This document shows, piece by piece, positions 42,378 to 52,896 of a stretch of 64,000 bases of DNA. This DNA comes from DAOUKH01 sp964291475 (GTDB lineage Bacteria; Chloroflexota; Dehalococcoidia; SHYB01). Where the stretch lies: assembly GCA_964291475.2 (NCBI GenBank), contig OZ220083.1, forward strand, positions 1 to 64,000, in the 5' to 3' direction. The notes beneath the pieces are model-generated. The model ran no database searches. It was not told the DNA's origin and saw only the letters and a list, made by a program, of their open reading frames with translations. The position numbers were made by a program, and so were the translations under genes. The stretch's first letter is position 1; each line of letters starts with the position of its first letter.

Positions 42378-43653
42378 TGTATAGACCGGGGACATCATTA
42401 ACGGGTGTGCGGAGACATGGTTTACACCTGCTGCAGAGAAATGAAGCGGCAGGAGGTGGACTATCCCTTGGCAGGAGGCATCCGTGGTGTCCTTGAGATA
42501 CGAGTTCGTCAGACTAGCTGAGCGCGAACGTCCAGGAGCTGTGCGACCGCTTCACGATCACGCCGCCCACCGCGTACAAGTGGCTTGGACGGTACGCAGC
42601 GGAGGGGAAGGACGGCCTGGTCGACAGGTCGCGCCGCCCACACCGCTCACCCCGCCGGACCGCGGCGGCACTCGAGCAGGCCGTCCTCGAGATCCGCGAT
42701 GCGCATCCCGTCTGGGGAGGGCGCACCATACGCAAGGTACTGCTCGATAGGGGCGTCGGCCCGGTGCCCAGCCCGAGCACCATCACGGCGATCCTGCACC
42801 GGCACGGCCGCATCGCCCCCGCCGAACGTGCCCAGCGCGACTGGCGACGGTTCGAGCATCCTCGCCCCAATGACCTCTGGCAGATGGACTTCAAGGGCCA
42901 CTTCCCCACCGGCGCCGGCCGGTGCCATCCCTTGACCATCATCGACGACCACTCGCGCTTTGCCATTGGCCTGCAGGCCTGCGGCGACGAGCGCACCCAA
43001 ACGGTGCAGGAACGGCTGCGCGCCATCTTCCGCCTCTATGGCCTGCCCCACCGTCTGCTCATGGACAACGGCTCCCCTTGGGGCAGCGATAGTGCTCACC
43101 CGCGCACCCCGCTCACCGTCTGGCTCCTGCGCCTCGGCATCCGGGTGAGCCACGGGCGCCCCTACCATCCGCAGACCCAAGGCAAGGGGGAGCGCTTCCA
43201 CCGGACGCTGAAGGCCGAGGTGCTGCAGGGCCGGCACTTCGCCGACGTCCCCGCCTGCCAGGAAGCCTTCGACCGCTGGCGCACGGTCTACAACACGGAG
43301 CGCCCGCACCAGGCGTTGGGGCTGGCGGCGCCCATCAGCCGCTACGCACCGAGCCCGCGGCCCTTCCCGGAGACGCTGCCGCCGATCGAGTACGGGGACG
43401 GAGACCTGGTACGGAAGGTAGGAGCTGAGGGGAGGGTGAACTTCAAGGGCCGGACGTTCAAGGTGGGAAGGGCACTCCGCGGCTATCCGGTGGCGCTCCG
43501 GCCGACGGAAGCGGACGGTGTCTGGAGCGTGTGGTTCATGACGCACCCTATCGCACAGGTGGACCTACGAGGCCCGGAACCACTCGCCACGAGACACCCC
43601 AATGTGTAAACCATGTCTCCGAACACCCATAAACCATCTCTCCGGTCTTTACA
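42378..43653 (+). mobile_element. IS481-like insertion sequence, second type, frameshifted transposase
   Basis: About 1.28 kb. The ends are imperfect inverted repeats of about 50 bp (42378-42427 and 43604-43653), starting TGTATAGACCGG / TGTAAAGACCGG and ending GGAGACATGGTTTACAC on both sides. TGT...ACA termini fit IS481-type elements. Flanks share CCC, a possible short target duplication. Inserted within a palindromic repeat unit. Confidence 0.82.
42463..43609 (+). pseudogene. IS481-family transposase, frameshifted
   Basis: The coding sequence begins in one frame (PWQEASVVSLRYEFVRLAERE) and continues in the +1 frame from about 42527 (NVQELCDRFTITPPTAYKWL). The catalytic core is intact: Asp in LWQMDFKGHF, Asp in LLMDNGSPWG and Glu in KGERFHRTLK. 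The codon at the start position of the family (before PWQ) is ATC; GTG at 42484 is the first standard in-frame start. No typical slippery heptamer is seen at the junction, so decay is likelier than programmed frameshifting. Confidence 0.8.
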
Positions 43654-43838
43654 CCCTGGGAGAGAGGCTTAGGGGGCGGCGTTTTGTGGGCAACGTGCGG
43701 CGGTTGGCGCGGGGCCCCTCATCTCAATCTTCTCCCGGGGGGAGAAGAGGAAAGACCCCGCCCCGGCCCTCTCTCAGTCTCTCCCAGGGGGAGAGAGGTT
43801 TAAGGGGTGCCTCTCCAAGGGGGGAGAGAGGACTAAGG
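43654..43838. repeat. Intergenic palindromic-repeat tract right of the second IS
   Basis: 43669-43744 repeats 42010-42085 with one mismatch. It is followed by CTTCTCCC..GGGAGAAG and CTCTCTCAGTCTCTCCC..GGGGAGAGAGG palindromes up to the end of acsA. No gene is seen. Confidence 0.7.
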
Positions 43839-45587
<1,749 letters not shown>

Positions 45588-45694
45588 GGCGGGACCCCTG
45601 CGTGCTTCAGGTTTGCGTGGTGGGGCGTACTGTAGCACACGGGCGCGCGAGGGGACGGGAAGCGGAGCTAGACTCGGGAGAATGGCGACACATT

Positions 45695-46366
45695 TCAAAG
45701 GACAAGGGCACGGAGCTCGGCGGGGGACCTTGCGACAAAGTCAGGCGAGGTACCAAGGGGAGCGGCGTCGCCTTGTATGCCCCACGTGGCGTGGCAGCTC
45801 GGACAACCGGCCGCTCGGGCCGCCTCGATGTCTGCGGCGCTATCACCGACAAATAGCGCCTCCTTTGGGAGGACGCCCAGTTCGTCTAGGGCTAACTCGA
45901 CGCCTTCCGGGTCTGGCTTACGGCGGGCCACGTCCTCGAACCCAACCACGACAGAGAACAGGTTCGCCACTCCTAGTTCGTCGAGCTCGCTTGACGCTCC
46001 ACAGCGCCTTCCTTCCATCGTGAACTCCCGCCTCTTCTGCGTAACGATCCCTAGCCCACAACCGGATGAGTTGAGGTCACGGAGAAGAGGCCTGATTCCA
46101 GGGAAGAGGCTTATGTGTCCTGGTTCCTTAGTCCAATAGAATTCTCTAAATGCTTCCGACAAGCTCGTTCCATTGATGTCTCGGCCGGGCACCAACACCT
46201 CCAGGGTACCGAAGAGTTGCTTACCAGCCAGGCTCCTCAGAAACTCGTCAGCGGTAGGCATTTTTACGCCGACGAGTCGGAACACTTCTGCGATGGCATG
46301 CCGGCGGGACTCGAACGAATCGATCAGCGTGTCGTCAAGATCGAAAATGACCGCCTTTGGAGGCAT
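45695..46366 (-). CDS. HAD-family hydrolase
   Basis: The protein has 223 residues from ATG 46366. KAVIFDLDDTLIDSF has the nucleophile Asp9 and acid Asp11. GIVTQKRREFT supplies motif II, and RRKPDPEGVELALDELG plus LFVGDSAADIEAARAAGC motifs III and IV. Likely a phosphatase of small phosphometabolites (phosphoglycolate-phosphatase-like). Base composition is visibly less GC-rich than most neighbours. Confidence 0.88.
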   Translation of the reverse strand: MPPKAVIFDLDDTLIDSFESRRHAIAEVFRLVGVKMPTADEFLRSLAGKQLFGTLEVLVPGRDINGTSLSEAFREFYWTKEPGHISLFPGIRPLLRDLNSSGCGLGIVTQKRREFTMEGRRCGASSELDELGVANLFSVVVGFEDVARRKPDPEGVELALDELGVLPKEALFVGDSAADIEAARAAGCPSCHATWGIQGDAAPLGTSPDFVARSPAELRALVL

Positions 46367-46479
46367 GTCTAGTCGACGTGTGCGCTGCGTCCCGGAGTAT
46401 GCACACGGCATTGACCGACCTGGCCCACGACTTCCTTTCAACCCTGGATCATCTGCCGTCTGGAATAGCATTCCGCTTA

Positions 46480-46902
46480 CTACCAGCCAAAGGCGCCGAA
46501 CCAAATGTCGTTACAGTAGTTTTCGATTGCGCGCTTGATGTACGGGATCGTATTGTCTGGCAAGTCATGGAGGCCGAACCAACGAAGATCGTCGCATTTG
46601 CCAGGTTCCCTATTGGTGACCTCGCCAGACCACACTGACGCCTTCAGAAAGAAGTGGATGTACTCCTGGTCCCCCTTGAAGTGCATCACTCCCACGACTT
46701 CCAAGTTGGAATGGCATATCTCTATGCCCGCCTCCTCCCTCGCCTCTCGGATTATTGCAGCCTTGAGTTCCTCCCCACCGTCGATATGCCCCGCAACCAA
46801 GCTGTAGTTGCCGTCTTCGAACCCTGTGTTGTACCGCCTGAGGAGGAGGACTCTGCCATCGTCAACCAAGAGAAGGTGAACTGATACCGGTGCTAGGAAC
46901 AT
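46480..46902 (-). CDS. NUDIX hydrolase
   Basis: The protein has 140 residues from ATG 46902 (MFLAPVSVHLLLVDDGRVLLLRR). The Nudix box is GHIDGGEELKAAIIREAREEAGIEI, matching GX5EX7REUXEEXGU. Cleaves a nucleoside diphosphate linked to another moiety; substrate unknown. Lower GC than the surroundings, like the adjacent HAD gene, so both may have been acquired together. Confidence 0.9.
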   Translation of the reverse strand: MFLAPVSVHLLLVDDGRVLLLRRYNTGFEDGNYSLVAGHIDGGEELKAAIIREAREEAGIEICHSNLEVVGVMHFKGDQEYIHFFLKASVWSGEVTNREPGKCDDLRWFGLHDLPDNTIPYIKRAIENYCNDIWFGAFGW

Positions 46903-47085
46903 GGTCAGAGGGTTAGCTTTCAGTGGTCGCCTATTTCCGCCGCCGTCACGTTCGGCCTCCAAGACGCTAGCCAGAGCCCATCAACGTTGCAAGTCTTACG
47001 GTGGGCCTTTTGCAAAGGCCTCGATCTTGCCCAGTTGGTGGGAAGCCGGTAGTACGAGCTTCACCGTGCCGACGGCAAACCTCCG

Positions 47086-47835
47086 TCACGCATCCCGCCG
47101 CATGAGGCTGTACGTCTGCCCCGTGGGGCCCTTGTCGGGCTGCATGGCGAGGAAGAGGGCGAGGGGCACGACGTCTTCAGGGGCCTTGACCCACTCGCTT
47201 TCCTCTAGGAAGACCGACCCGGGCTGCCGGGCATACTGCGCGACGCGGTCGGTGAGGACGGGACCGGGAATGAGCTCGTTGACGCTGATGTTGTACCGCC
47301 AGAGTTCTAGGGCGAGCACGCGGACGAGCATGGAGAGTCCGGCCTTCGCCGACCCGTGTGCCGAGTCGCCTGCCCTCCCGTGGCGTCCCATCCCCGACCC
47401 TATGGCGATGATCTTCCCGGCGCCGCGCTTCTTGAGGTGCGGTATCGCCGCCTTCGCCGTGTGGTAGGCGCCGACGAGGTTGAGATGGACCGTAGCCACC
47501 CACTCCTCTGGGCTGCTGCCTTCCACATCGCGGCTGTGGTCGAGATTGCCGCCCGCGTTGGCTACGACGATGTCGACGCCGCCGTCACCGAGTTCGGCGG
47601 CGTCGAATGCGCGAACGACCTCGTCGTAGTCCGTGACGTCCGCCTGGACGGCGGTCGCGGCGCCGCCGTCCTTTCGGATGTCGGCTGCGGTACGGGCGAT
47701 GTCGGACTCGGTGCGGGCAACGCAGCAGACGGCGGAGACGGCGGCGGCATAGCCGACAGCGATCGCCCGGCCGATTCCTCTGCCCGCGCCGGTGACGACA
47801 GCCACTTTGCCGGATAACGCGGCGTCGGTTGTCAT
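47086..47835 (-). CDS. SDR-family protein lacking the catalytic tyrosine
   Basis: The protein has 249 residues from ATG 47835 (MTTDAALSGKVAVVTGAGRG); ATG 47862 is an alternative. Cofactor motif TGAGRGIG and NAG (VANAGGN) are present. The YxxxK motif reads HGSAK, with His160 in place of the catalytic Tyr and Lys164 kept, after Ser147. A standard SDR mechanism would be impaired, so it may be a binding or isomerising relative. Confidence 0.85.
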   Translation of the reverse strand: MTTDAALSGKVAVVTGAGRGIGRAIAVGYAAAVSAVCCVARTESDIARTAADIRKDGGAATAVQADVTDYDEVVRAFDAAELGDGGVDIVVANAGGNLDHSRDVEGSSPEEWVATVHLNLVGAYHTAKAAIPHLKKRGAGKIIAIGSGMGRHGRAGDSAHGSAKAGLSMLVRVLALELWRYNISVNELIPGPVLTDRVAQYARQPGSVFLEESEWVKAPEDVVPLALFLAMQPDKGPTGQTYSLMRRDA

Positions 47836-47861
47836 CGGGGTGTCCTCAGGCGGCGACTTCA

Positions 47862-48268
47862 TGGTCGTTCGATTATAGGGTGCAGACACTCGGCGAGTTG
47901 CAGGGCCATGGGGGCGGGCGACCACAAGGGTCGCCCCTACGGGTGGGGCATGGAAGTGCCGGCTATCGATGGCCGTTGGCGGCCGGTGGGGGGCCCCTCA
48001 TCTTCCTCTTCTCCCGTGGGGAGAAGAGGAAGACCTCCCCACGCCACCCCTCCGGCGCGCCCGTTGGGCGCGCGCCCTCTCTCAAATCTCCCCCAAAGGG
48101 GGAGAGGGAAGACCACCCCACTCCACCCGTTTTCCGACCAGCGGCGGGAGTTGTGCAAACGTCTCCCCGCGGGAGAAGAGGGGAGACCCCGCCCCGGCAC
48201 CCACCGCCGTTGACCCGCTCCCGCGCCCCTGCCGATAATGGCGCCGCCGGCAGGAGGGCCGTCCGCTC
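47862..48268. repeat. Intergenic palindromic-repeat tract
   Basis: No gene is seen in about 400 bp. 47923-48112 repeats the 42155-42336 block closely (GGGTGGGGCATGGAAGTGCC, then the CTTCTCCCGTGGGGAGAAG palindrome and CTCCCCC-type palindrome). 48120-48200 adds more degenerate units. Confidence 0.7.
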
Positions 48269-49408
48269 ATGCTTGACTGGCTTGGTGTCGACCACCTCTT
48301 CGAGCTTTCGACGACGGAGGCGATCGCGGGGTTCTTCACGCCGCCGGCGATCTTCGCGGCGTTCTTCCTGGCGCAGATGGTCTTGCCGGGACGGTGGGTC
48401 CCCGGCTACGTGGTCAACCCGGAGACGGGGGAGCCGCGGCAGTACCGGCTCAACGGCATCCTCGTCTTCGCCCTCGCGATGGTGGTGTGGGCGCTCGAGC
48501 TCACCGGCATGCCGCGCGATTGGTTCTACCGGTCGTCGGTCTACGCCGTGGTCGGCGGGACGGTGTTCACCCTGATCTTCGCCGTCATCGCGGTCTTCAC
48601 CCAGCCGCGGGGCTCGATCAAGAACCCGCTGCTGGCGCTGTGGTTCGGGCGGGCCCAGGAGCTGTCGTTCTTCAAGCAGCGCTTCGACGTGAAGATGTAC
48701 TTCTACGTCGTGGGCGGGACGATGCTGTCGCTCAACGCGCTCTCCGGGGCGGCGTTCCACTACGACCTCTTCGGCGACGACGCCAATCCCGGCGTCTACC
48801 TCTACGCGGCGATCTTCACCTTCTACGTCTTCGACTACTTCGTCTTCGAGCGCGTCCAGCTCTACACCTACGACGTGATTTACGAGAGGCTCGGCTTCAT
48901 GATGTTCTGGGGCGCGCTCATGGTCTACGGGTGGGTCTTCATCCTCCCGTTGTGGGGCATGGCCGCCTACCCCGACCCCGGCTTCTCGACGGCGTGGACG
49001 TACGTCTGGATCATCGGCGCGTCCGCGCTGTTCCTGGTCGGGTGGGCCATCTCGCGGGGCGCCAACTTGCAGAAGTACACGTTCAAGCGCTGGCCCGACC
49101 GCAAGTTCCTCGGCATCATCGAGCCGAAGTACATCGAGGCCGGCGACCGCAAGATCCTGTGCAGCGGACTCTGGGGCGCCGCCCGGCACTTCAACTACTT
49201 CGGCGAGTGGTGCTTCGGCCTCTCCATCGGACTCGCCTTCGGGCACTTCGGCGTGCTCTGGGCCTGGACCTACTTCATCTTCGTCGCCGTCTTCTTCTAC
49301 TTCCGCCAGCGCGGCGACGACAAGAACTGCGCCGCGAAGTACGGCGCCGAGAAGTGGGCGGAGTACCAGGCGCGGGTGAAGTACCGCATCGTGCCGGGCG
49401 TGTATTAG
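48269..49408 (+). CDS. ERG4/ERG24-type membrane protein (sterol reductase/isoprenylcysteine methyltransferase superfamily)
   Basis: The protein has 379 residues with about eight to nine membrane segments. The C-terminal LCSGLWGAARHFNYFGEWCFGLS and the end EKWAEYQARVKYRIVPGVY match the ERG4/ERG24 cofactor-binding region (ARHxNY and YR(L/I)(I/V)PG). The DYFVFERVQLYTYDVIYERLGFMMFWG segment is also typical. Probably an NADPH-linked double-bond reductase for a polycyclic or isoprenoid lipid, or an S-adenosylmethionine-dependent methyltransferase relative. No other sterol genes are nearby. Confidence 0.75.
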   Translation: MLDWLGVDHLFELSTTEAIAGFFTPPAIFAAFFLAQMVLPGRWVPGYVVNPETGEPRQYRLNGILVFALAMVVWALELTGMPRDWFYRSSVYAVVGGTVFTLIFAVIAVFTQPRGSIKNPLLALWFGRAQELSFFKQRFDVKMYFYVVGGTMLSLNALSGAAFHYDLFGDDANPGVYLYAAIFTFYVFDYFVFERVQLYTYDVIYERLGFMMFWGALMVYGWVFILPLWGMAAYPDPGFSTAWTYVWIIGASALFLVGWAISRGANLQKYTFKRWPDRKFLGIIEPKYIEAGDRKILCSGLWGAARHFNYFGEWCFGLSIGLAFGHFGVLWAWTYFIFVAVFFYFRQRGDDKNCAAKYGAEKWAEYQARVKYRIVPGVY

Positions 49409-49631
49409 GGGCGGCGTGGGAGCGTGGCGGCCTCGGTGACCGTTGGCGGTTGGCAGCGGGCCCCTCATCTCAATCTTCTCCCGCGGGGAGAAGAGGGAAG
49501 ACCCCGCCCCTGCCCTCTCTCAGTCTCCCCCAGAGGGGGAGAGGTTTAAGGTGCTCCCCCTGTCGGGGGAGGGATTTGGGTGTATCCTCCCCTCCTTGTA
49601 GAGTCGCCGACAGGCCTCTGGAGAGCAGTCG
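49409..49631. repeat. Intergenic palindromic-repeat tract
   Basis: 49464-49502 (CTTCTCCCGCGGGGAGAAG type) and 49515-49545 (CTCTCAGTCTCCCCCAGAGG type) units of the window-wide family. No gene is seen. Confidence 0.65.
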
Positions 49632-50990
49632 ATGCCTGAATTGATCGAGCTGTTGGACCAAGTCGATGAGATGCGCGACGAGATCGTGGCGCTGGAGCGG
49701 GACATGGTCCGCATTCCCACGGTCAACACCGGCTTCATGCCCACGGGGAACGAGACGGAGCTCTGCCGTTACGTCGAGGGGTGGCTGGCCGAGGACGGCG
49801 TCGCGTGCGAGGTGATTGAGTCGGCGCCGGGGCGGGGCAACCTGATCGCGCGGCTGGAGGGCGCGTCGGGGAAGGCCGGGCTCATGTTCATGTCGCACCT
49901 CGACGTGGTGCCGGTGGAGGAGGAGGAGAAGTGGCGGTTTCCGCCGTTCAGCGCGACGGTGGCCGATGGCCGGGTCTACGGCCGGGGCGCGTCGGACTGC
50001 AAGGGTCTGCTCACCTGTCACCTGATCGCGCTGCGCATCCTGAAACGGAACGGCGTCCCACTCAAGGACAGCCTGATACTCGCCTCCTGCGCCGACGAGG
50101 AGCACGGCGGCCGCTACGGGTTCGGCTGGATGGCCGAGCACCACCCGGAGAAGCTGGCGGCGCCCCTGGCGGTGAACGAGGGCGGCGGCTATCCCGTCCA
50201 CGCAGCGGGGAACCTCACCTACCTGCTCGGCGTGGGCGAAAAGGGCCGGCTGCAGGTGGAGATCGACGTGCGGGGGTCGAGCGCCCATGCGTCGGTGCCG
50301 TGGCTGGGGTCGAACGCCCTGTTCGCCCTGTCGGAAGTCGTAAAGCGGATTGAGGCCTACGAGCCGGAGCGGGACACGTCGACCAGCCTCTTCGAGCACC
50401 TGTCCGTCTTCGCCATCGAAGACAAGCCGTCGGCGGAGAACATCGACCAGATCATCGCCGACACCCAGGACGCGGACCGGCGCCTCGCCTCGACCATGCG
50501 GGCGCTGTCGCGGATGACGATCACGCCGACGATGGTCCGGGGCGGGATCAAGTCGAACAGTGTGCCGGAGTCGGTGCGCCTGACGTGCGACGTGCGGACG
50601 CTGCCGCACCAGGACGAAGCCTACGTCCGGCGGGAGCTGGAGGAGATCCTCGACGGCATTCCGGGCGTGGAGATCGACATCGACTACATGGCGGTGCCCA
50701 ATTCCTCGCCGTTCGACACCGACTTCGCCCGCCGCATCGAGCTCAGCACCGCCCGGGCCCTCGAACGGGACGACGTCCAGTGGGTCCCCGCGCTGACCAC
50801 CGGCTTCACCGACTCGCGCTTCACCCGCGACCTCGGCACCACCACCTACGGCATGGTCGGCTCCCACCCCGACGATGACCCGCGCCTCGCCAACATCCAC
50901 GGCACCGACGAGTCGGTGGGCATCGCCAGCCTGATCAGCGGCTCGCGGGTCATGCTGGCGCTGGCCTACGACCTCCTGGCGGAGAAGTAG
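49632..50990 (+). CDS. M20-family metallopeptidase (ArgE/DapE type)
   Basis: The protein has 452 residues. MFMSHLDVVPVEEEEKWRFPPFSATVADGRVYGRGASDCKG gives the metal His and bridging Asp. SCADEEHGGRYG has the Glu-Glu pair. The lid domain is KGRLQVEIDVRGSSAHASVPWLGSNALF. The C-terminal TYGMVGSHPD..ANIHGTDESVG has the last metal His. Hydrolyses an N-acyl-amino-acid or peptide bond with two zincs; substrate unknown. A stand-alone gene flanked by palindromic repeats. Confidence 0.9.
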   Translation: MPELIELLDQVDEMRDEIVALERDMVRIPTVNTGFMPTGNETELCRYVEGWLAEDGVACEVIESAPGRGNLIARLEGASGKAGLMFMSHLDVVPVEEEEKWRFPPFSATVADGRVYGRGASDCKGLLTCHLIALRILKRNGVPLKDSLILASCADEEHGGRYGFGWMAEHHPEKLAAPLAVNEGGGYPVHAAGNLTYLLGVGEKGRLQVEIDVRGSSAHASVPWLGSNALFALSEVVKRIEAYEPERDTSTSLFEHLSVFAIEDKPSAENIDQIIADTQDADRRLASTMRALSRMTITPTMVRGGIKSNSVPESVRLTCDVRTLPHQDEAYVRRELEEILDGIPGVEIDIDYMAVPNSSPFDTDFARRIELSTARALERDDVQWVPALTTGFTDSRFTRDLGTTTYGMVGSHPDDDPRLANIHGTDESVGIASLISGSRVMLALAYDLLAEK

Positions 50991-51157
50991 GCAGCCCCAC
51001 CCCGGCCCTCTCTCAGTCTCCCCCAGAGGGGGAGAGGCTTAAGGTGCTCCCCCTGCGGGGGAGTGGTCAAGGTGAATCCCCCCGCCCCGGCTATGGGGGA
51101 TTTTGGGGAGGGCCGCGGCGGTATACTTGCGGCGAATGCCGTCCGGTGGAGGGGGCT
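50991..51157. repeat. Short palindromic-repeat tract and 5' region of the UGSC gene
   Basis: 51008-51060 is a CTCTCAGTCTCCCCCAGAGGGGGAG unit. The rest leads to a GGTGGAGGGGGCT ribosome site before ATG 51158. Confidence 0.6.
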
Positions 51158-51760
51158 ATGCCGTCTGAACGCACCGTTACCGTGCTCGACCCTTCGGGGC
51201 ATGTCTTTCAGGAGGACGTGGGGCTGGCGCGCCGGCTCGACGACCTCGCGGGGCAGACGGTGGGCCTGCTCGACGACGGGCTGGCCTTCTCCGACGCCTT
51301 CCTGGAGCGGATCGGCGAGCTGCTCGAAGAGCGGGCCGGCGTCGGAACGGTGATCGCCCGGCAGAAGCCGAACCTGTCGGCGCCCGCGCCGAAGCCGATG
51401 ATCGAGGAGCTGGTGAACGAGGTCGACTTCGCCGTCGTCGGGGTCGGCGGCTGAGGGTCGTGCTCGTCGTGCTGTACGCACGACGCGGTCACCCTCGAAG
51501 GCAAGGGCATCCCCACCGCGGTGATCATCGAGGAGGGCTTCAAGGAGCTGGCCTTCGCCAAGCGGCGGCAGATGGGCCTTGAAAGCCTGGAGCCGATCAT
51601 CATTCCCGGCATCATGGGCTCCCGCGAGGAGGCCCGCGGCATGGCCGACGGCGCCTTCGACGGCGTCGTCGAGTGGCTGCGCCGCGGCGGGACGTCGCGG
51701 GAGCGCAGCGAAGAGGCGGCGTCCGAGCCCAAGGCGCGCGCCGCCGAAGCGGGCCGGTAG
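51158..51760 (+). CDS. UGSC-family selenoprotein (UGA = Sec99)
   Basis: ATG 51158 with GGTGGAGGGGG upstream. The frame is 200 residues if the UGA at 51452-51454 is read as Sec99. The residues around it read VGG-U-GSCSSCCTHDAVTLEG, the hallmark of the UGSC family, known as selenoproteins in other bacteria. The downstream part (GIPTAVIIEEGFKELAFAKR, PIIIPGIMGSREEARGMAD) continues in frame to TAG 51758. A SECIS-type hairpin follows the UGA. A partner gene starts 3 bp downstream. Function unknown; the fold and UxxC motif suggest redox chemistry, as in reductases with CxxU/UxxC. Confidence 0.9.
51455..51490 (+). promoter_or_regulatory. Candidate bacterial SECIS element of the UGSC gene
   Basis: CGTCGTGC (51465-51472) pairs perfectly over 8 bp with GCACGACG (51478-51485). 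The loop is TGTAC. 18 nt separate the UGA from the loop, which has G in its second position. Geometry matches the FTR hairpin and bacterial SECIS rules. Confidence 0.8.
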
Positions 51761-51763
51761 GGC

Positions 51764-52849
51764 ATGGCGACGGCCAAGGAGTCGCCGCTGGAGCGTTTCG
51801 ACCGCGAGGCGACGTGGGCGTCGTTCCGCGAGACGATCGAGTCGTTCTACGAGAAGGGGTGGACCGACGGCCTGCCGGTGATCCCGCCGACCGACGACGC
51901 CGTCGCCGAGATGATGGCGGCGGTGGACCGCGACCCGGCGGAGGTGATCGGCATCGTGCCGCCGCGCCAGGGGGTCGCCACTATCGAGTCGGTGGCGGCA
52001 AACGCGGTGATGGCGGGGTGCAAGCCGGCCTACTTCCCGATCGTGGTCGCCGCGGTCGAGGCGATGCTCGACGAGCGGCTCAACATCAACGGCGTCCAGG
52101 CGACGACGAACGCCTGCGCGCCGCTGACCATCGTCAGCGGGCCGATAGTTCAAGAGCTGGGGATCAACGCGGGGTCGAACCTGTTCGGCCACGGCTACCG
52201 GGCCAACGCGACGATCGGCCGTGCGGTGCGCCTCGTGCTGGTCGTCCTCGGCGGCGGCTACCCGGAGACGGGGGACAAGTCACCCCTGGGAATGCCCGGA
52301 AAGTTTACGTTTTGCATAGGGGAATCACCGTCGAGCCCGTGGGGGCCGCTGCACGCCGAGCGCGGCCTCGGCGACCACGCCAGCGGGGTGACGGTGATGG
52401 CGGTAGACGCGCCCCGCGCCTTCATGACGCCGGAGGACCTCGACCCCGTCGCGTCGCTGGAGTCCATCGCGGTCGAGATCACCCACATCACCCACAACGT
52501 CCACCACGGCGGCGAGTACCTGCTGGTGCTGAACCCGCTGGTCGCTAAGAGCCTCGCCGACCACGGCTGGGAGCGCGGCGACATACGCTACTTCCTCTAC
52601 GAGAACGCCCGCGTCCCAATGGAAGACTTCCTCCGAACGCAGGAGCGCCGGGGCGTTACCAACCCCGGCAATAAGGCCCGCTGGCCGAAGTGGCTGGAGT
52701 CGGCGGGGCCGGAGTCTCGCGTCCCCGCCATCCGCCGCGTCGACGACCTCGTCATTACTGTCGCCGGCGGCACCCAGCTCACCTGGAGCGCCCTGCTCGG
52801 CGGCTGGGGCAACTTCGGCGGCTGGGCGGTGACGCGGCCGGTGGGGTAG
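51764..52849 (+). CDS. Conserved UGSC-partner protein of unknown function
   Basis: The protein has 361 residues, 3 bp after the UGSC selenoprotein, so co-translated. It has no assigned domain that I recognise. Conserved features shared with the 39194-40207 paralogue: KGWTDGLPVIPPTDD, NAVMAGCKPAYFPIVVAAVE, NAGSNLFGHGYRANATIGRAVRL and MPGKFTFCIGES. Cys residues in MAGC and FCIG are shared. Tight linkage to a selenoprotein implies that both act on one substrate or form one complex (inference). Confidence 0.75.
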   Translation: MATAKESPLERFDREATWASFRETIESFYEKGWTDGLPVIPPTDDAVAEMMAAVDRDPAEVIGIVPPRQGVATIESVAANAVMAGCKPAYFPIVVAAVEAMLDERLNINGVQATTNACAPLTIVSGPIVQELGINAGSNLFGHGYRANATIGRAVRLVLVVLGGGYPETGDKSPLGMPGKFTFCIGESPSSPWGPLHAERGLGDHASGVTVMAVDAPRAFMTPEDLDPVASLESIAVEITHITHNVHHGGEYLLVLNPLVAKSLADHGWERGDIRYFLYENARVPMEDFLRTQERRGVTNPGNKARWPKWLESAGPESRVPAIRRVDDLVITVAGGTQLTWSALLGGWGNFGGWAVTRPVG

Positions 52850-52896
52850 GGGGCGCGGGCTACGACCCGAGGGAGGCGGAGGAGTTTCTGACGGTG

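Noticed and set aside
42484..42750. Independent 88-codon gene at the start of the second IS
   Set aside because: Its first codons match the transposase N-terminus and the rest is out of frame; it is part of the broken transposase.
51521..51760. A separate small ORF after the UGSC UGA
   Set aside because: It is the in-frame C-terminal part of the UGSC selenoprotein; its apparent start is internal.
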